Part shown: in pieces, positions 1 through 12,042 of the stretch
Position numbering within the stretch: the stretch's first letter is position 1
How the letters are laid out: each line of letters opens with the position of its first letter
Source: Microcyclospora pomicola
Taxonomy: Eukaryota > Ascomycota > Dothideomycetes > Capnodiales
Assembly: GCA_002786065.1 (NCBI GenBank)
Contig: NHNY01000029.1
Span: forward strand, 1-64,000
Reading direction: 5' to 3'
Length of the DNA: 64,000 nucleotides
Notes under the pieces: generated by a model
Databases searched by the model: none
What the model was told of the DNA's origin: nothing
The model's input: the letters and a program-made list of their open reading frames with translations, nothing else
Translations under genes and position numbers: made by a program

Positions 1-1438
1 TTACTAGTACTTAAACTAGTATTTAAACTAGTTCTTTTACTAGTAACTATACTAGTAAGGCTTAACTCTGCTAGCTACCTTCTTATAAAATACCTAGTTA
101 TAGGGCTTAGTAAGAATATTGCTATTAGTATTATGCTTAAAGACCTAACTAAAGTTGTTATAGTAAGAGTTAAAACGATAGTCTAATACTAGTTAGTATA
201 CTAGTACTAATATTAGTATAAATACTAGTAACTTACCTTTGCCTTTTCCTTTTCCCTTATAAGTATTATAAGGAAACTAGTATCTCTAGGCCTTAACGAT
301 CTTTCTAGCTACTACTATGTTAACTTTGTTTTTTGCTATAAGTAGGAAGTAGTAAAGGTTATTACTATATATTAGTTAGTAAAGTAGTATTAATACTAGT
401 AAAAGTACTAGTAGTATAACTAGTATATATACTTATCTTTCTTAGTAGGTCTTAGCTCTTACTCTAATTCTTCCTTACTAGAAAAATAATTAGTCTTAGT
501 ATTATTATTATCTTCCTTATCTGCGTCCTTAAATGCTAATCTATAACTTCTATTACTAGTTAGTATACTAGTACTTATACTAGTAGAGGTATTAGTATTA
601 AAACTAATATATTTACCTTTTACTACTACTAGAGTTATAGTAGTCTAACTAAGGAGAACCTTAGGTCTTTTTCCTAGACTTTAGTATTAAGTTTTTAGCC
701 CTAGAAACTAGTTAGTAAACTAGTAGAAATACTAGTAAAATTACTATTCTAAGTACTATATACTTTTTCCTTACCTTTTCTTCTTCTTCCTTTTTCTACT
801 CTGCCTTTACTACTTTATAGTATTAGAAAATCTCTTAAAAGTAGGCTATAAATAGTATTAGTACTAGTATAAATACTAGTTAACATACTAGTACTTCTAG
901 CTTACCTTTATTATCTACCTACTAAGTCTTTAAGGGTTTTCCTCTATTTCCCTCCTTAAGCTTAAGGTACTTATTAATATACTTGCCTTTAACATACTTA
1001 TAAAGGTTGTTAGTCTTAGTATAGACAAAACTACAAATAGTAGAGGAATTAGTAAGCCTATTAGTAAAAATACTAGTTAGCTAACTAGTATTTTTACTAG
1101 TATAATCTTCTAACTTACTTATTCTTAGAATTATTAGAATCTATTTCTATAGTCCTAGGATAATAATAGATCTTTTCCCTAGCTCTAATTTCAAAGAATC
1201 CCTAAATTACTAGTTAGTATACTAATACTATAACTAGTATATGTACTAGTATAAATTTACTTACTTTGCTATCTACTACCTAAGTTTTCAAGCCTAAAGG
1301 TATTTCTTTCTAGCTGACTTTTTTCTAGTACTAGTCTAAGTAAGATGTGCTTATTTTGCTTAAGTTTTGCTTAAGGTACTAATATCTATACTAGTATTAG
1401 CACTAGTATATTTACTAGTATATAGGAACAAACTTTAC
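1..1438 (-). pseudogene. RIP-like decayed intron-rich gene, left end outside window
   Basis: The block is very A+T- and TpA-rich and poor in CpA, as expected after RIP. On the minus strand I see eight intron-like segments at 1379-1438, 1202-1264, 1058-1118, 846-905, 701-774, 550-616, 365-432 and 183-236. Most start GTAAG/GTAAA/GTAAGT, carry a TACTAAC or CTAAC branch motif and end in TAG. The blocks between them (70-152 nt) each have one frame open apart from several TAG/TAA codons, and phase carries correctly over all junctions except the one at 846-905. Peptide fragments such as RLAFKDADKEDNNNTKTNYF are Lys/Asn-rich. A ninth intron may begin near 50. I recognise no protein family, and see no LTR, reverse transcriptase or transposase motif. 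It could be a decayed host gene or an unrecognised mobile-element gene. Confidence 0.5.
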
Positions 1439-1451
1439 CTTTGAAAATCTT

Positions 1452-1517
1452 ACTAGTAGTTAACTAGTAGTCAACTAATAGTGAATTAGTAGTGAACTGG
1501 TAGTAAACTGGTATTGC
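1452..1517. repeat. Six-copy 11-bp tandem repeat at the AT-rich boundary
   Basis: Six consecutive 11-mers run from ACTAGTAGTTA and ACTAGTAGTCA through ACTAATAGTGA and ATTAGTAGTGA to ACTGGTAGTAA and ACTGGTATTGC. The copies nearest normal-GC DNA keep ACTGGT, and those nearest the AT-rich block read ACTAGT. That difference is a G-to-A transition in the context RIP favours (CpA on the other strand). Confidence 0.85.
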
Positions 1518-1570
1518 TGAAAATCTCGAAAATTGTAGGGTGTGATGTAGAGAACCTTCGGAAGGTGCAG

Positions 1571-1670
1571 CTGACCTTTTAATGTGGTGCATTGAGCTTT
1601 CGCGCTAGTGCGACGCTAGTGACCGTTGGTGATGTGGGGCACTGACCTTCACATGTGGTGCACCGAGCTG
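1571..1670. repeat. Diverged 28-30 bp direct duplication
   Basis: The segment CTGACCTT-nnn-ATGTGGTGCA-nn-GAGCT occurs at about 1571 and again at about 1642, 71 bp apart, in the upstream region of the first intact gene. The copies differ mainly at three central bases and at CC versus TT. It may be a promoter duplication; no known site is recognised. Confidence 0.6.
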
Positions 1671-1998
1671 TATACACATGCGGCAATTGTGAGCTTGGAC
1701 TCTTCACATCTGCAATGACTTTCGGCACGTGGCGCTAGCGCGTTTGCTTCCATGTACTATGACGACTCGATCGCGTCTCCCTTGACCCGTCTGCTTAATT
1801 GGTATTGCCATTAGGTATATTTACTGCTACTTTCATTCTCCTCACCTTGACCTTTCACTCTCCAGTCTTTATTTACCGTCTCGGTTTGATTGTACTTGTT
1901 GTGACATCGATCGACATCACCTGATCGCACTATTGCAAAATATACTGTTCTATCGAGAGCTTCACTACAGCGAACGACGAGGTTCTGCATCTGTTTCA

Positions 1999-3528
1999 AT
2001 GGCAGGCACACGCTCATCAGCGAGGCAGTCGGCCAACAACTCTTCAAGCCCACAATCATCTAATGGAAATGCGGGTACCAAGCGCAAAGCCGAGGAAAGC
2101 AGTCCGGCGAACAACAAGTCCAAACGTGGTCGTCCCTCGAAAGGGCAGATGACGCTTGAAGAGACGCTGCCCGATGACGATGCAGCAATGAAAGAAGCCG
2201 ATGCCGAGACCAATGGCGAGACCAATGGCAACGGTAAGGCCGATTCTGATCGTCCTGAACGTCCAGCAGGATGTGAGGGGTGGTTGAAGGACGCTAATTA
2301 CGAGCGCCCAGAAGCCAATGGCGACGGGAATGCCAACGGAACCGAAAAGGCCTCGGTCAAAGAGTCTGGCGAGTCTTTCGAGGGAACGAACAAGCATGGC
2401 GAGGATAAGTCTGATCCAGAGAAAGCTCTGAAAGACTCACGTGGTGGCAAGGGACTAAACGCGCTCGATGAAGTCAAAGCTGATCCAGATGATGAGGGAA
2501 AGACTAGCAAGGTATGTTTAGGCCATGCTACCTCATTAGCAAGAACTGACAGAACTTAGACGAGTGCCAAACAGGAGAATGGCGAGGACGCAGCCAACGG
2601 TGATGAAAAGGCGCACGAGGAGAACACAGCCAATGGTCATGACAAAGCCCACGCGGTAGAGGAGGATAGAGAGCGTGAGAAGGCTCTGCCGTCCAACGTG
2701 CTCGAGAAGGGCCTCATTTACTTCTTCACTCGTGGTCGTGTTGGTACAGACAACCTGGACAGCGTACAAGATTTGGCCCGCAGCTATTTCGTCCTACGGC
2801 CACTGCCCGATGGAGCCAAACTTACAGATGGCCCCATACAAGATCTGAACAACAACCGGTTGGTTGCCTTGCCAAAGAAGGTCTGGCCAAAGAGTGGTAA
2901 AGACCGATTCATGGCGTTCATAGAGAAGGCCAAGGCTAGCATTGAGGATCTCAAAGAGGAGTTCTTCGCCGGTTCCGATTACAGCACCAAGACGACGGGT
3001 ACACGACACACCCCCGAGGTGACTCCTGTCGGCGAGGGCGTCTATGCCTTCACGTCTACAGGTGGTGGACAAGGAACTACCCACCTCGCCTACATGCTCA
3101 CCATTCCTTCCGAGATTGGAGAGGTTCAGAAGGATATCGGCATCGCTGAGAAGGGCAGTTTTGTGGTTAGCCTGAAGAACCCAGAGGCTTCTGGGCCGTC
3201 GTATGCACAACTTCCGCAAGGACCAGACTGGCCGAAGGAGTACATCGAGGAGTTCCGAGGACGAGGCTGGATGCCAGCCCACCCCAAGCATTTCGAGTAT
3301 GCGAACGCGCAGATGTTGCTGATCGGCGAAGACTTTGAGAGCAGCAACAACCTGGAGGCGACAGCCAAGGACGAGAAGAACGACGAGAAGGAGACGCCAC
3401 AGGAAGCGCTCGAGACGCTTGAACACGAGGATGATCTTCGTGTTGAGCATCTCAAAGGCGACGATACCATCTTCGCCGATCTTGGCATCTCGAGCAAGGA
3501 TTATCCCAAGGTCATGACAACTTGGTAG
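1999..3528 (+). CDS. Conserved ascomycete nuclear protein (often annotated BTB-domain transcription factor)
   Basis: Two exons, 1999-2511 and 2560-3528, give 493 residues. The 48-nt intron has a GTATGT donor and ends in CTTAG. The ATG at 1999 is the first in frame; the open frame above it begins only with TTG. Residues 1-215 are low-complexity and charged, with an AT-hook-like KRGRPSKGQ near residue 42 and many Asn-Gly/Glu-Lys runs. Residues about 218-430 form the conserved part, starting EKGLIYFFTRGRVG and containing TRHTPEVTPVGEGVYA and FRGRGWMPAHPKH. From memory this matches a family that Aspergillus annotations call BTB-domain transcription factor, but I see no BTB fold in the sequence itself. 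Nuclear location is inferred from the AT-hook and basic patches. The C-terminus is again acidic. Confidence 0.75.
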
Positions 3529-5198
3529 CCGCTTGATCAGAGTGGGTAGCGAGCATGATCTCCCACCAGACTTCGGCTTTTTGCTTTTTAGTTGGAGGCC
3601 ATGCACGAGTGGGTTGACAAACGGGCGCAAAAGCAGCAGCTGAGCAGCAGCTTCGTGGCACAGGCGTGATGGTTCCTTGCAGGCGTCCAGATGCGGCGAG
3701 CACACCTGGGGTAGGTTGTGTTTCAGCTGGGGACCAGATAAGGCCCTAAAAGCGACTGCTCATGGATAGCCTTTGTACATTAGCTTTGTAATGATTCTTG
3801 TATCATCACCCTCGCTTGTGACAGTTCACTTTGCTTGCGTGGCTCATTTTAGGCCCTTTCTTCCTGCTGCGTGAGGATCCAAGGCCACCAACGACAGGGC
3901 TATTAAATGAAGGTAAGCCATCCAACATGATAGCATACCCAGAGCGGCCACCCACACTGCTGCATCATCCACCTCATGATGTGAAGCGATCCCGAGACCC
4001 TGGGCGTCTATTCCAGCAACCTATGGCCGTCTCACAACTTCCCTCCGACGCGGTTTCAGGACCAGCAGGCCACATCTCAGCGGCCATGTCAGTAGCCGCC
4101 GACGTCGGGAAACACCACCCGCCATGTTTCAGTGCGCCGCCACGGTCGAATGAGACGGCCAACGTTGGCGTGCGAGTGCGTGCATGAAGGCTGTTGGTAT
4201 ATGGGAAGCTTGTTAGTTGATGAGGACGTGGGCGGTGGTGGCCAATGGACGGGCGCAGTTGGGTCGAGGCGGGTGCTGGTCGGGTGTATTTTAAGCGCTC
4301 GTGGGCCGGGACCTGCCTTGGGGCTCGCGCCCCGCCTTTCGCGCACCGCACCCTGAGCTGGGCCGTGGTTGGGAGAGGGACCGACGGGTGCCAGTGGGTG
4401 TGATGGGATGCGTGGTGAGGGCGCGGTTGTCGGGGTCGAGGTTCGTGGGAGAGATAGAATAATAGCATCGGATCTCCGTATCTTCTCCATGTTTGGGTTT
4501 CATCGTTCTAGGTCCTGTTTCTGCTGCAGCTGTTTCCCTGCACAGTCCCTTGCTGCATCGACGTGCTGCTTCACTTCGAGAACGCTCCGCTAGCTCCCTC
4601 ACATTCCCACCCCACTTTGAGATACCAACGACCGTCCAGCGACCAACTTTGACGGGCGACAACCCACTGAGCTACCAGGTAAGTGGCCGGACTCGACGAG
4701 AGCAGCGAATGGCATTGCGGATCCGTCTTGGGGACATTCGCTGACTTGGGCAGCATCTTCTCAGGCCAACGGTAGCAGTCCGTCTCAAGTTGACTGACAG
4801 GAGCCTCCCTGACTACGCATCCACTCCTCTCTTACTCTCTTCGACTTGAGATTCTGCACACGGCAGACGTCGAGACCGGTCAGGGTAAAAGAACAAAGTC
4901 AAGACAAGGTATGTACAGTGGTGGGCGTGCTCCGAACCTCCAGCGGTGAAGCCAACATGGCTACACGCGGCTGCGGAATCCACAATCTCCTTCACGTTGC
5001 CTTGCAGCATGCTCATATATATCTGGGGGAAGAGTCCTATATGGTAGCACTCACTGACTCTCGTGCGATACTAGAAGGCGACACCCTTAAACCAAGACTC
5101 CGCACGATCGCCCGAAGCTCCACTCATACCCAGTCCGAGTCGAGCACCCTACCGGCAGCAATCCCTACATTGCAGACACACACTGGTGAAACAACAGC
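3529..5198. other. Intergenic region and probable spliced leader of the MAP kinase
   Basis: No protein gene is seen. The right half looks like a transcribed leader with two plausible 5'-UTR introns. One is 4679-4764 (CAG|GTAAGT to TCAG, with a CTGAC branch motif); the other is 4909-5175 (AAG|GTATGT to TGCAG). The segments 4765-4908 and 5176-5198 contain no ATG, while the second proposed intron contains four. Confidence 0.5.
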
Positions 5199-6385
<1,187 letters not shown>

Positions 6386-8320
6386 GACGAAAGGGCTGAG
6401 GATTGGTAGGCAGAAAATGTGAGCGAGTAAGAGGATCAGAGGACGAAGAGAGTGTGTGTGCACGATCGCCCTCCTGAATAGATTGCCAGTAGCCGCTCCG
6501 GACAGCTACCGTAGCCAGCCAGCTTCGGGTGTTTCCCAAGACTTCAGTTTGACCGTGAAGTGGCAGCAATGTTCCATGTTCTCTGTCCTTGAAACTCCCT
6601 CCGGCTTGAAATGTCCCTTCTGTGATATATTGCCTACGCCATCACAGCGGAAGGGAGACATCTTGTGAACACCTATAGTACTTACCTCCTTTCATACTCT
6701 GGGTCAAGTTTGTGCTAGAACACGTACGATTATGCTACATCTGCAATACACCGGGTGAAGAGCTTTCGCAGCCTTGCGAGTCGCCGGTCATGCCCGTGGT
6801 TGCCCGAACAAGACTGTAGACACCATGGCTTCGGGAGATTCGGCATGTTGTTGATTAGCTAGCGAGCTGGTAGAGGCCGTTGGAGGGTTGGAGATTGGAT
6901 GTCTGGGCACCGGTGATCGGCGCGTATATGCATAGGTCCACTTTGCACGCTTGGTCGTTTACATACTGTGGTTACCTTAGCTTGGGTTGGTGCGAGTGCT
7001 GAGTCATGATTCGATCAACCTATCACGATGGCCTGGCGATGTGTTTTGGTTATTACTTGATGCATGGACTGGGATTGGGTTGAGTATCGCGAGGGTATCA
7101 TACTCTGATGAACGACCGCAGACTACTACTCTCCCTCCACAACGGAAGAAAGACCAGTACTGTATCTACAGTAATCCACGCCCGAAAGCCCGATCCCGAT
7201 CACGTGGCGGAATGAAAGGGAGTCGGGAGAGCGACGGCGGACGGCGCCAGCTACGTATCAGACGCATAGATTGTCGGTTAGCGCTGTTCCGGTCATGATG
7301 ATGGACTGGTTACGATGATGCGTGGCTGAGTGATGCCGCTTTATGATGCCTTTCATGGTGATGCGTCGATATGTATGTCTCGATCCACCATATGCAATGG
7401 CGCATCGCATACAAGAACACGGTTGGTATTGCTGCACATCTAGTTATAAGACACCAGCCTGGGGATGCTCGCGTGCACATCTTGGCATGACCACGCGATC
7501 AGGATCAGTACGAATCTCTCGTCAAGTCGTCTCAACATGCATAGCTTAAGCTGGTGCCTAAGATACCGTGAGAAACTGAATGAAATCTTCCGTGAAAGTG
7601 ACCTCATCAAGGCGCAGCGCCAAAGCCACCCAAAATTTCACTCGCAGCTGCAGTAGTGGCCGTGCTTGGCCTCGCATTTGCTCTCGGATCCTGCCTGTGA
7701 CGGCTGTGAATGGCTGGGAAATGAAAATGTCGCCAAGTGCGAATCCATACGCCGGATCTCGGGTCTTAACTTGAGCGCCTTTCTTCCACCTGAGCATCCG
7801 GGACTTCCGTGGGCATGAGTGAGATGCTGCTGACGGTCCTGGTGAGGGAGGTGGGCTGTCGTCTGGCTGGCCATGAGCAGGACAGTATCAACAGATAATA
7901 TCAAACAGATCAGCGTAATGTCAAGATATGCTGGACGAATGGTGCAACGCTGGGTCGTGATGGCATGAAGCGACTAGTGGCGTGTGGGCGATGATTAAGA
8001 TTGGCAGCTGGACAGGAGCAAGTGCCCGAAGCTGCCGCCTCATGCCCCAAACTCCCGAACCACCGCCCTAAATTACACGACCGGACCCATTCATTCTCCT
8101 TTCGCCAGCAACATCATATCCTCACTCACCGTCGTCACCACCACCAACACCATATCCTCGCCCACCTCGCCATATCCCGCAGCAGTAGTCCATCCTCCCC
8201 GGAACGTCTGCTCTGCGCTGGGCGTGCGATTCGGCTTTGGGACTCGCTGATCGGCGTGCACGCGAGACCTGCCTCCGTGCATCACATCGTCGTGACCACC
8301 CTCGAGCAACACCACCCACC
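6386..8320. other. Intergenic region, no gene recognised
   Basis: This 1.9-kb stretch holds the 3' flank of the MAP kinase and the leader of AUR1. From about 8030 the plus strand becomes C/A-rich (CACC runs), typical of a transcribed leader. Only short open frames with no recognisable content are present. Confidence 0.6.
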
Positions 8321-9667
8321 ATGCTCCTCAACTACACCGCCCTCGATGTCGAGGACGACTCCACCCAACGCTTCTTCACCCGATCCAAAATGCCCTTCTC
8401 CTGGCCCTCGATGCCCACCATCCTCCCACATCGGTTCCGACGGAAACTCCGATCGACCCGATCCAAGATCCGGAGTCGTCAGACACCCACCTCCTCCATC
8501 GCGTCGTTGAACTCGTCCTTCAACCCCGCGCAGACGATCCGCGCCCTACGAACACATCAATGGAGTTACTACGATGCGCAATATCTGTTCCTGGCGGTCA
8601 TTGGTATCTTTGCCCTGTCGATCATACAAACTCCGGGACCGATGGTCAAGACCGCCATCGCGACCCTCCTCATGACTGCTCTGGTGATCCCGATCACACG
8701 ACAGTTCTTCCTTCCGTTCCTGCCGATCGCGACTTGGCTGGTCCTGTTCTACAGCTGCCAATTCATCCCGTCGAGTTACAGACCAGGAATTTGGGTGCGA
8801 GTGCTTCCCGCATTGGAGAACGTTCTATACGGCGCGAACCTGAGCAATATTCTTTCGGCACATAAGAATACGGTGCTGGACGTGCTGGCGTGGATCCCGT
8901 ACGGCCTCACTCACTTTGGCGCTCCATTCGTGTGCTCGGCGCTCATGTTCGTCTTTGGGCCCCCAGGAACGGTGCCTGTCTTTGCAAGATCTTTTGGCTA
9001 CATGAACTTGACGGGTGTGCTGATCCAAATCTTCTTCCCCTGCTCTCCGCCCTGGTACGAGAACATGTATGGTTTGGCACCGGCCAACTACTCCATGAAA
9101 GGTTCCCCCGCTGGTCTGGCCGCTATTGACAAATTGTTGGGCATCGACATGTACACCTCGAACTTTACCGCTTCACCGGTCGTCTTTGGTGCTTTCCCAT
9201 CATTGCACTCCGGTTGCGCTATGATCGAAGCTCTGTTCATGGCACACACCTTCCCCAAGCTCCGACCATTGTTCGTGCTCTATTTTCTCTGGCTATGGTG
9301 GGCGACGATGTATTTGAGCCATCACTACGCCATTGATCTTACAGCTGGAGCGCTGATCTCAGCAATCGCTTACTTTGTCGCCAAGGGCAATTTCCTCCCC
9401 AGGCTTCAACCCGGCAAAATGTTCCGGTGGGACTACGACTACATCGAGAGAGGCGAATCCTACGAGCAGTTCGCGTACGGTCTTGCGGATCTGGACGAGT
9501 ACCTCCCGGCGCTGAACACCGACAGCGACGAATGGACGATCGGCTCCAGCTCGAGCTTCTCCACCAGCAGCAGAGACCCGTCCACGGGCATGCGATCACC
9601 AGTGGGCGGTGAAGACCAATGGGAAGGCGACACCCTTGCCTCATCGGATGACGAGCACAAAGGATGA
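8321..9667 (+). CDS. AUR1: Inositol phosphorylceramide synthase catalytic subunit (Aur1)
   Basis: A single exon of 448 residues. The start ATG at 8321 follows CCCACC; the frame is open upstream, but the protein matches the family from MLLNYTALDV. Several hydrophobic helices span about residues 80-380. The PAP2-type catalytic signatures are FGAFPSLHSGCA near residue 289-300 and SHHYAIDLTAG near 333-343, which supply the His and Asp residues of the transfer reaction. The enzyme moves phosphoinositol from phosphatidylinositol to ceramide in the Golgi, is essential in fungi and is the target of aureobasidin A. The C-terminal 80 residues are acidic and Ser-rich, consistent with a cytosolic tail. 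No intron is seen. Confidence 0.95.
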   Translation: MLLNYTALDVEDDSTQRFFTRSKMPFSWPSMPTILPHRFRRKLRSTRSKIRSRQTPTSSIASLNSSFNPAQTIRALRTHQWSYYDAQYLFLAVIGIFALSIIQTPGPMVKTAIATLLMTALVIPITRQFFLPFLPIATWLVLFYSCQFIPSSYRPGIWVRVLPALENVLYGANLSNILSAHKNTVLDVLAWIPYGLTHFGAPFVCSALMFVFGPPGTVPVFARSFGYMNLTGVLIQIFFPCSPPWYENMYGLAPANYSMKGSPAGLAAIDKLLGIDMYTSNFTASPVVFGAFPSLHSGCAMIEALFMAHTFPKLRPLFVLYFLWLWWATMYLSHHYAIDLTAGALISAIAYFVAKGNFLPRLQPGKMFRWDYDYIERGESYEQFAYGLADLDEYLPALNTDSDEWTIGSSSSFSTSSRDPSTGMRSPVGGEDQWEGDTLASSDDEHKG

Positions 9668-11448
9668 GATGATGCAAGAAGGGACAATGAAAACCTCTTT
9701 CGAGAGGAATACTACACATTCGCTTCATGGACGAGTTGTGGGCCGACCCCACCCGTCATTAACGACGTTTGACGAGAGCACCACGTGGAAACGGACCTCT
9801 TCGCATTTTCAGCATGAACTTGGCACGGTTGCATGTTTTTGGGCCCGGCGAAACGAGGAAAAGATTTACTGTTAGCAATGCGCATTTCTGGAAGGACCTG
9901 TTAGGCGCTCAAGCGTCCTCAGCGATGAGAAATGGTATCATTGGGTGGAGATGATGGGAGTCTGCGGTTATTATTCTTCACCGGCTCGGATGAGTGCGGG
10001 TAATGTTATGGTGAAGAGAGGGAAAGGTGGTTTAGAGCGTCCATGAGTACAGATCGCTACGACGGAGCCACATTATTCCTGGCAGACGAGCTACACAGTC
10101 ATCTTCGAGGAAGAGTGGCAGCACGCTCGCTCCAACACTTCAAACGCTTGCTGGACCTGGTCTGAAACCAAGGTCATCAGCAGCGCGGATGTGACCAAAC
10201 ATGCCAAGGACCAAGACATGGAATGGACCGGACAGCGGGCGGACGAGAGAGTCGCTCGCCACGTCCAAGTCGGCCCTTGCCGCCTATAGACGGTGATGGA
10301 GAAGGAGGAAGAGGAGGAGGAGGAGAGATGTACATAATGCATTAATGCCCGCTGGGCCCGATTGTCCGATTCCACAAGATCGCGGCCGCAGCGGAGAGCG
10401 GGATGAAGAAGAAGTAGGCTCGCTCGGCTAGGTACAGGCGATGCTGATAGGTACCTTACCTTACCCTACCTCACTATTGTAATCGAATGGACAACGGTTC
10501 CACATTCACATGCTTTTATCCTTTCATATTTCAACCAAGCTGTGTGACCTTGAAACGTGCTGCAATTGGAACTTAGGTATAGAGATTCGTCCGGTGAGCT
10601 GATAATGACTGCGGGACTCAGGAAGGTGCTACCGGTGCATGGCATGCATTGTCAGGACCCGGGGCTAGAGGCTACATGGGTAGGTGTATTCAGGTTATGT
10701 GCAGTATGTATTTCGTAGGACGGCTCCTCTCGAAAGGGGGAAGAAACGTGCGGGACATGGCTTGACGGGCAGCTTCCGGTGGGGTCCAAGTGGGTAAGCA
10801 GTGAAGTGTTTTGTCAAAGGGGGTAGGTGAGTCAGGCAGGTGAGTACGCAGATGTCCACATCACGTAAGGAACTGGAAGGTAGGTTCTGTGATTACTGTA
10901 CATGGATATGTCTCTATTCGTTCTACGCTGGGTAGATATCTGTACAGGTCATATGTTATAATGGTACATAGATGTCTCCATCAGGCGCTGTGCCCTAGCG
11001 TTCAAGACCTGTGGATCGTTTAGGTCGCCATGCGCTTTGCTGCATGGTGCCGTGTGTAGAGTCCGCGTGCTCTCGAGGTCGTATGGGGCGGGCATTGATG
11101 GCGAGGTTGTGCTGGTCGAGTTCTTGGTTCGGACTTTGGCGGAGTGAAGTGGAGTGGACTGGCACTACCGTGCGTCGAGCCAGCATTTGCAATGTGTTGA
11201 GGTCCGTGGGCATTGTCCTGTGGGAGGATTTGCTCTTTTCGTGCGCGTCCGCGAAGAAACGTGCTCCAGGCGAGGTTCGAGTCTCAGCCCTTATGGGAGT
11301 GGCACGAGAAGCGAGGACTTCGCGCGATGCCGAAAGCCCTGGATACAACATCCACTTGACGCACGCTCCATCCTCAATGCCGTATCTCATGCCATGCCCG
11401 CGGATCCTCGTACCCTGGTACCGGCCAAAACTGCAGCAGCCGCACCTC
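9668..11448. other. Intergenic region, no gene recognised
   Basis: About 1.8 kb between convergent genes. The only structure seen is a purine tract of GGA repeats at about 10298-10326. The longest plus-strand open frame, from about 11011, overlaps the uL11m gene antisense and shows no family features. Confidence 0.6.
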
Positions 11449-12042
11449 TCATGGCACCACCGTCACGCCGATACTGCCCGCCTGCGCGACGACGCTGCGC
11501 ACCAGACTCTCCTCCGCCACACCAGCCAGTCTCATCTCGCTGCCCTTGATGAGCGCAATTTCATACACGTGCTTCAAGCTGACCTGCCCGACATTGCCGA
11601 TGGCCGCATTGCCCGTCGTCGAGGTCCCGCTCCCCTTGGCGGTGGGCGACGCGGCTTTCGGTCCAGCCGTGTTGCCTGCCCCACGGACCTTGTTCTTGGT
11701 CGTCCCCACGCCCGCCGCGGCGAAGAGGAGGGACGCGGTCGGCGGCGTGCGCAGCTCGAAGGTGAAGGAGCGGTCGGGTCGGACGGTGACGCGCGCGGGG
11801 ATCGGGGTGCCGGTGATGTAGTTGGCGGTGCGGGCGTTGAATTCCTGGGGAGGGAGAGGGGAGTCAGTACGATGGGTGGGAGATATTGGAACAGAGGATG
11901 GACGTGGACCGACCTTGCAGAAATCCATCGATTTGACGCCTTTGCTTCCCAATGCTGGACCGACAGGTGGAGAGGGAGAGGCTTGGCCGGCGCCGACGAT
12001 GAGCTTCACGATCTGATCGCGCTGGATGGCTTTCTTCGCCAT
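11449..12042 (-). CDS. Mitochondrial large-subunit ribosomal protein uL11m
   Basis: Minus-strand exons 12042-11914 and 11844-11449 encode 174 residues. The N-terminal half carries the uL11 signature: [22 protein letters not shown], then KSMDFCKEFNART across the splice junction, and [10 protein letters not shown]11 binds the GTPase-associated centre of large-subunit rRNA. A mitochondrial rather than cytosolic protein is inferred from its bacterial-type sequence and its resemblance to yeast Mrpl19. The C-terminal half, with [10 protein letters not shown], is the rRNA-binding domain and is split by an Ala/Gly/Thr-rich insert. The 69-nt intron has an atypical donor, AAG|GTCGGT, which would be worth confirming with RNA. 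Confidence 0.9.
   Translation of the reverse strand: MAKKAIQRDQIVKLIVGAGQASPSPPVGPALGSKGVKSMDFCKVGPRPSSVPISPTHRTDSPLPPQEFNARTANYITGTPIPARVTVRPDRSFTFELRTPPTASLLFAAAGVGTTKNKVRGAGNTAGPKAASPTAKGSGTSTTGNAAIGNVGQVSLKHVYEIALIKGSEMRLAGVAEESLVRSVVAQAGSIGVTVVP

Noticed and set aside
1-1438. Retrotransposon or other virus-like element as explanation of the AT-rich block
   Set aside because: No terminal repeats, reverse transcriptase, integrase or capsid motifs are visible; the multi-intron structure is also unlike such elements, though a mobile-element origin cannot be excluded.
2794-3705. 303-codon minus-strand ORF
   Set aside because: Shadow of the conserved plus-strand gene in that interval.
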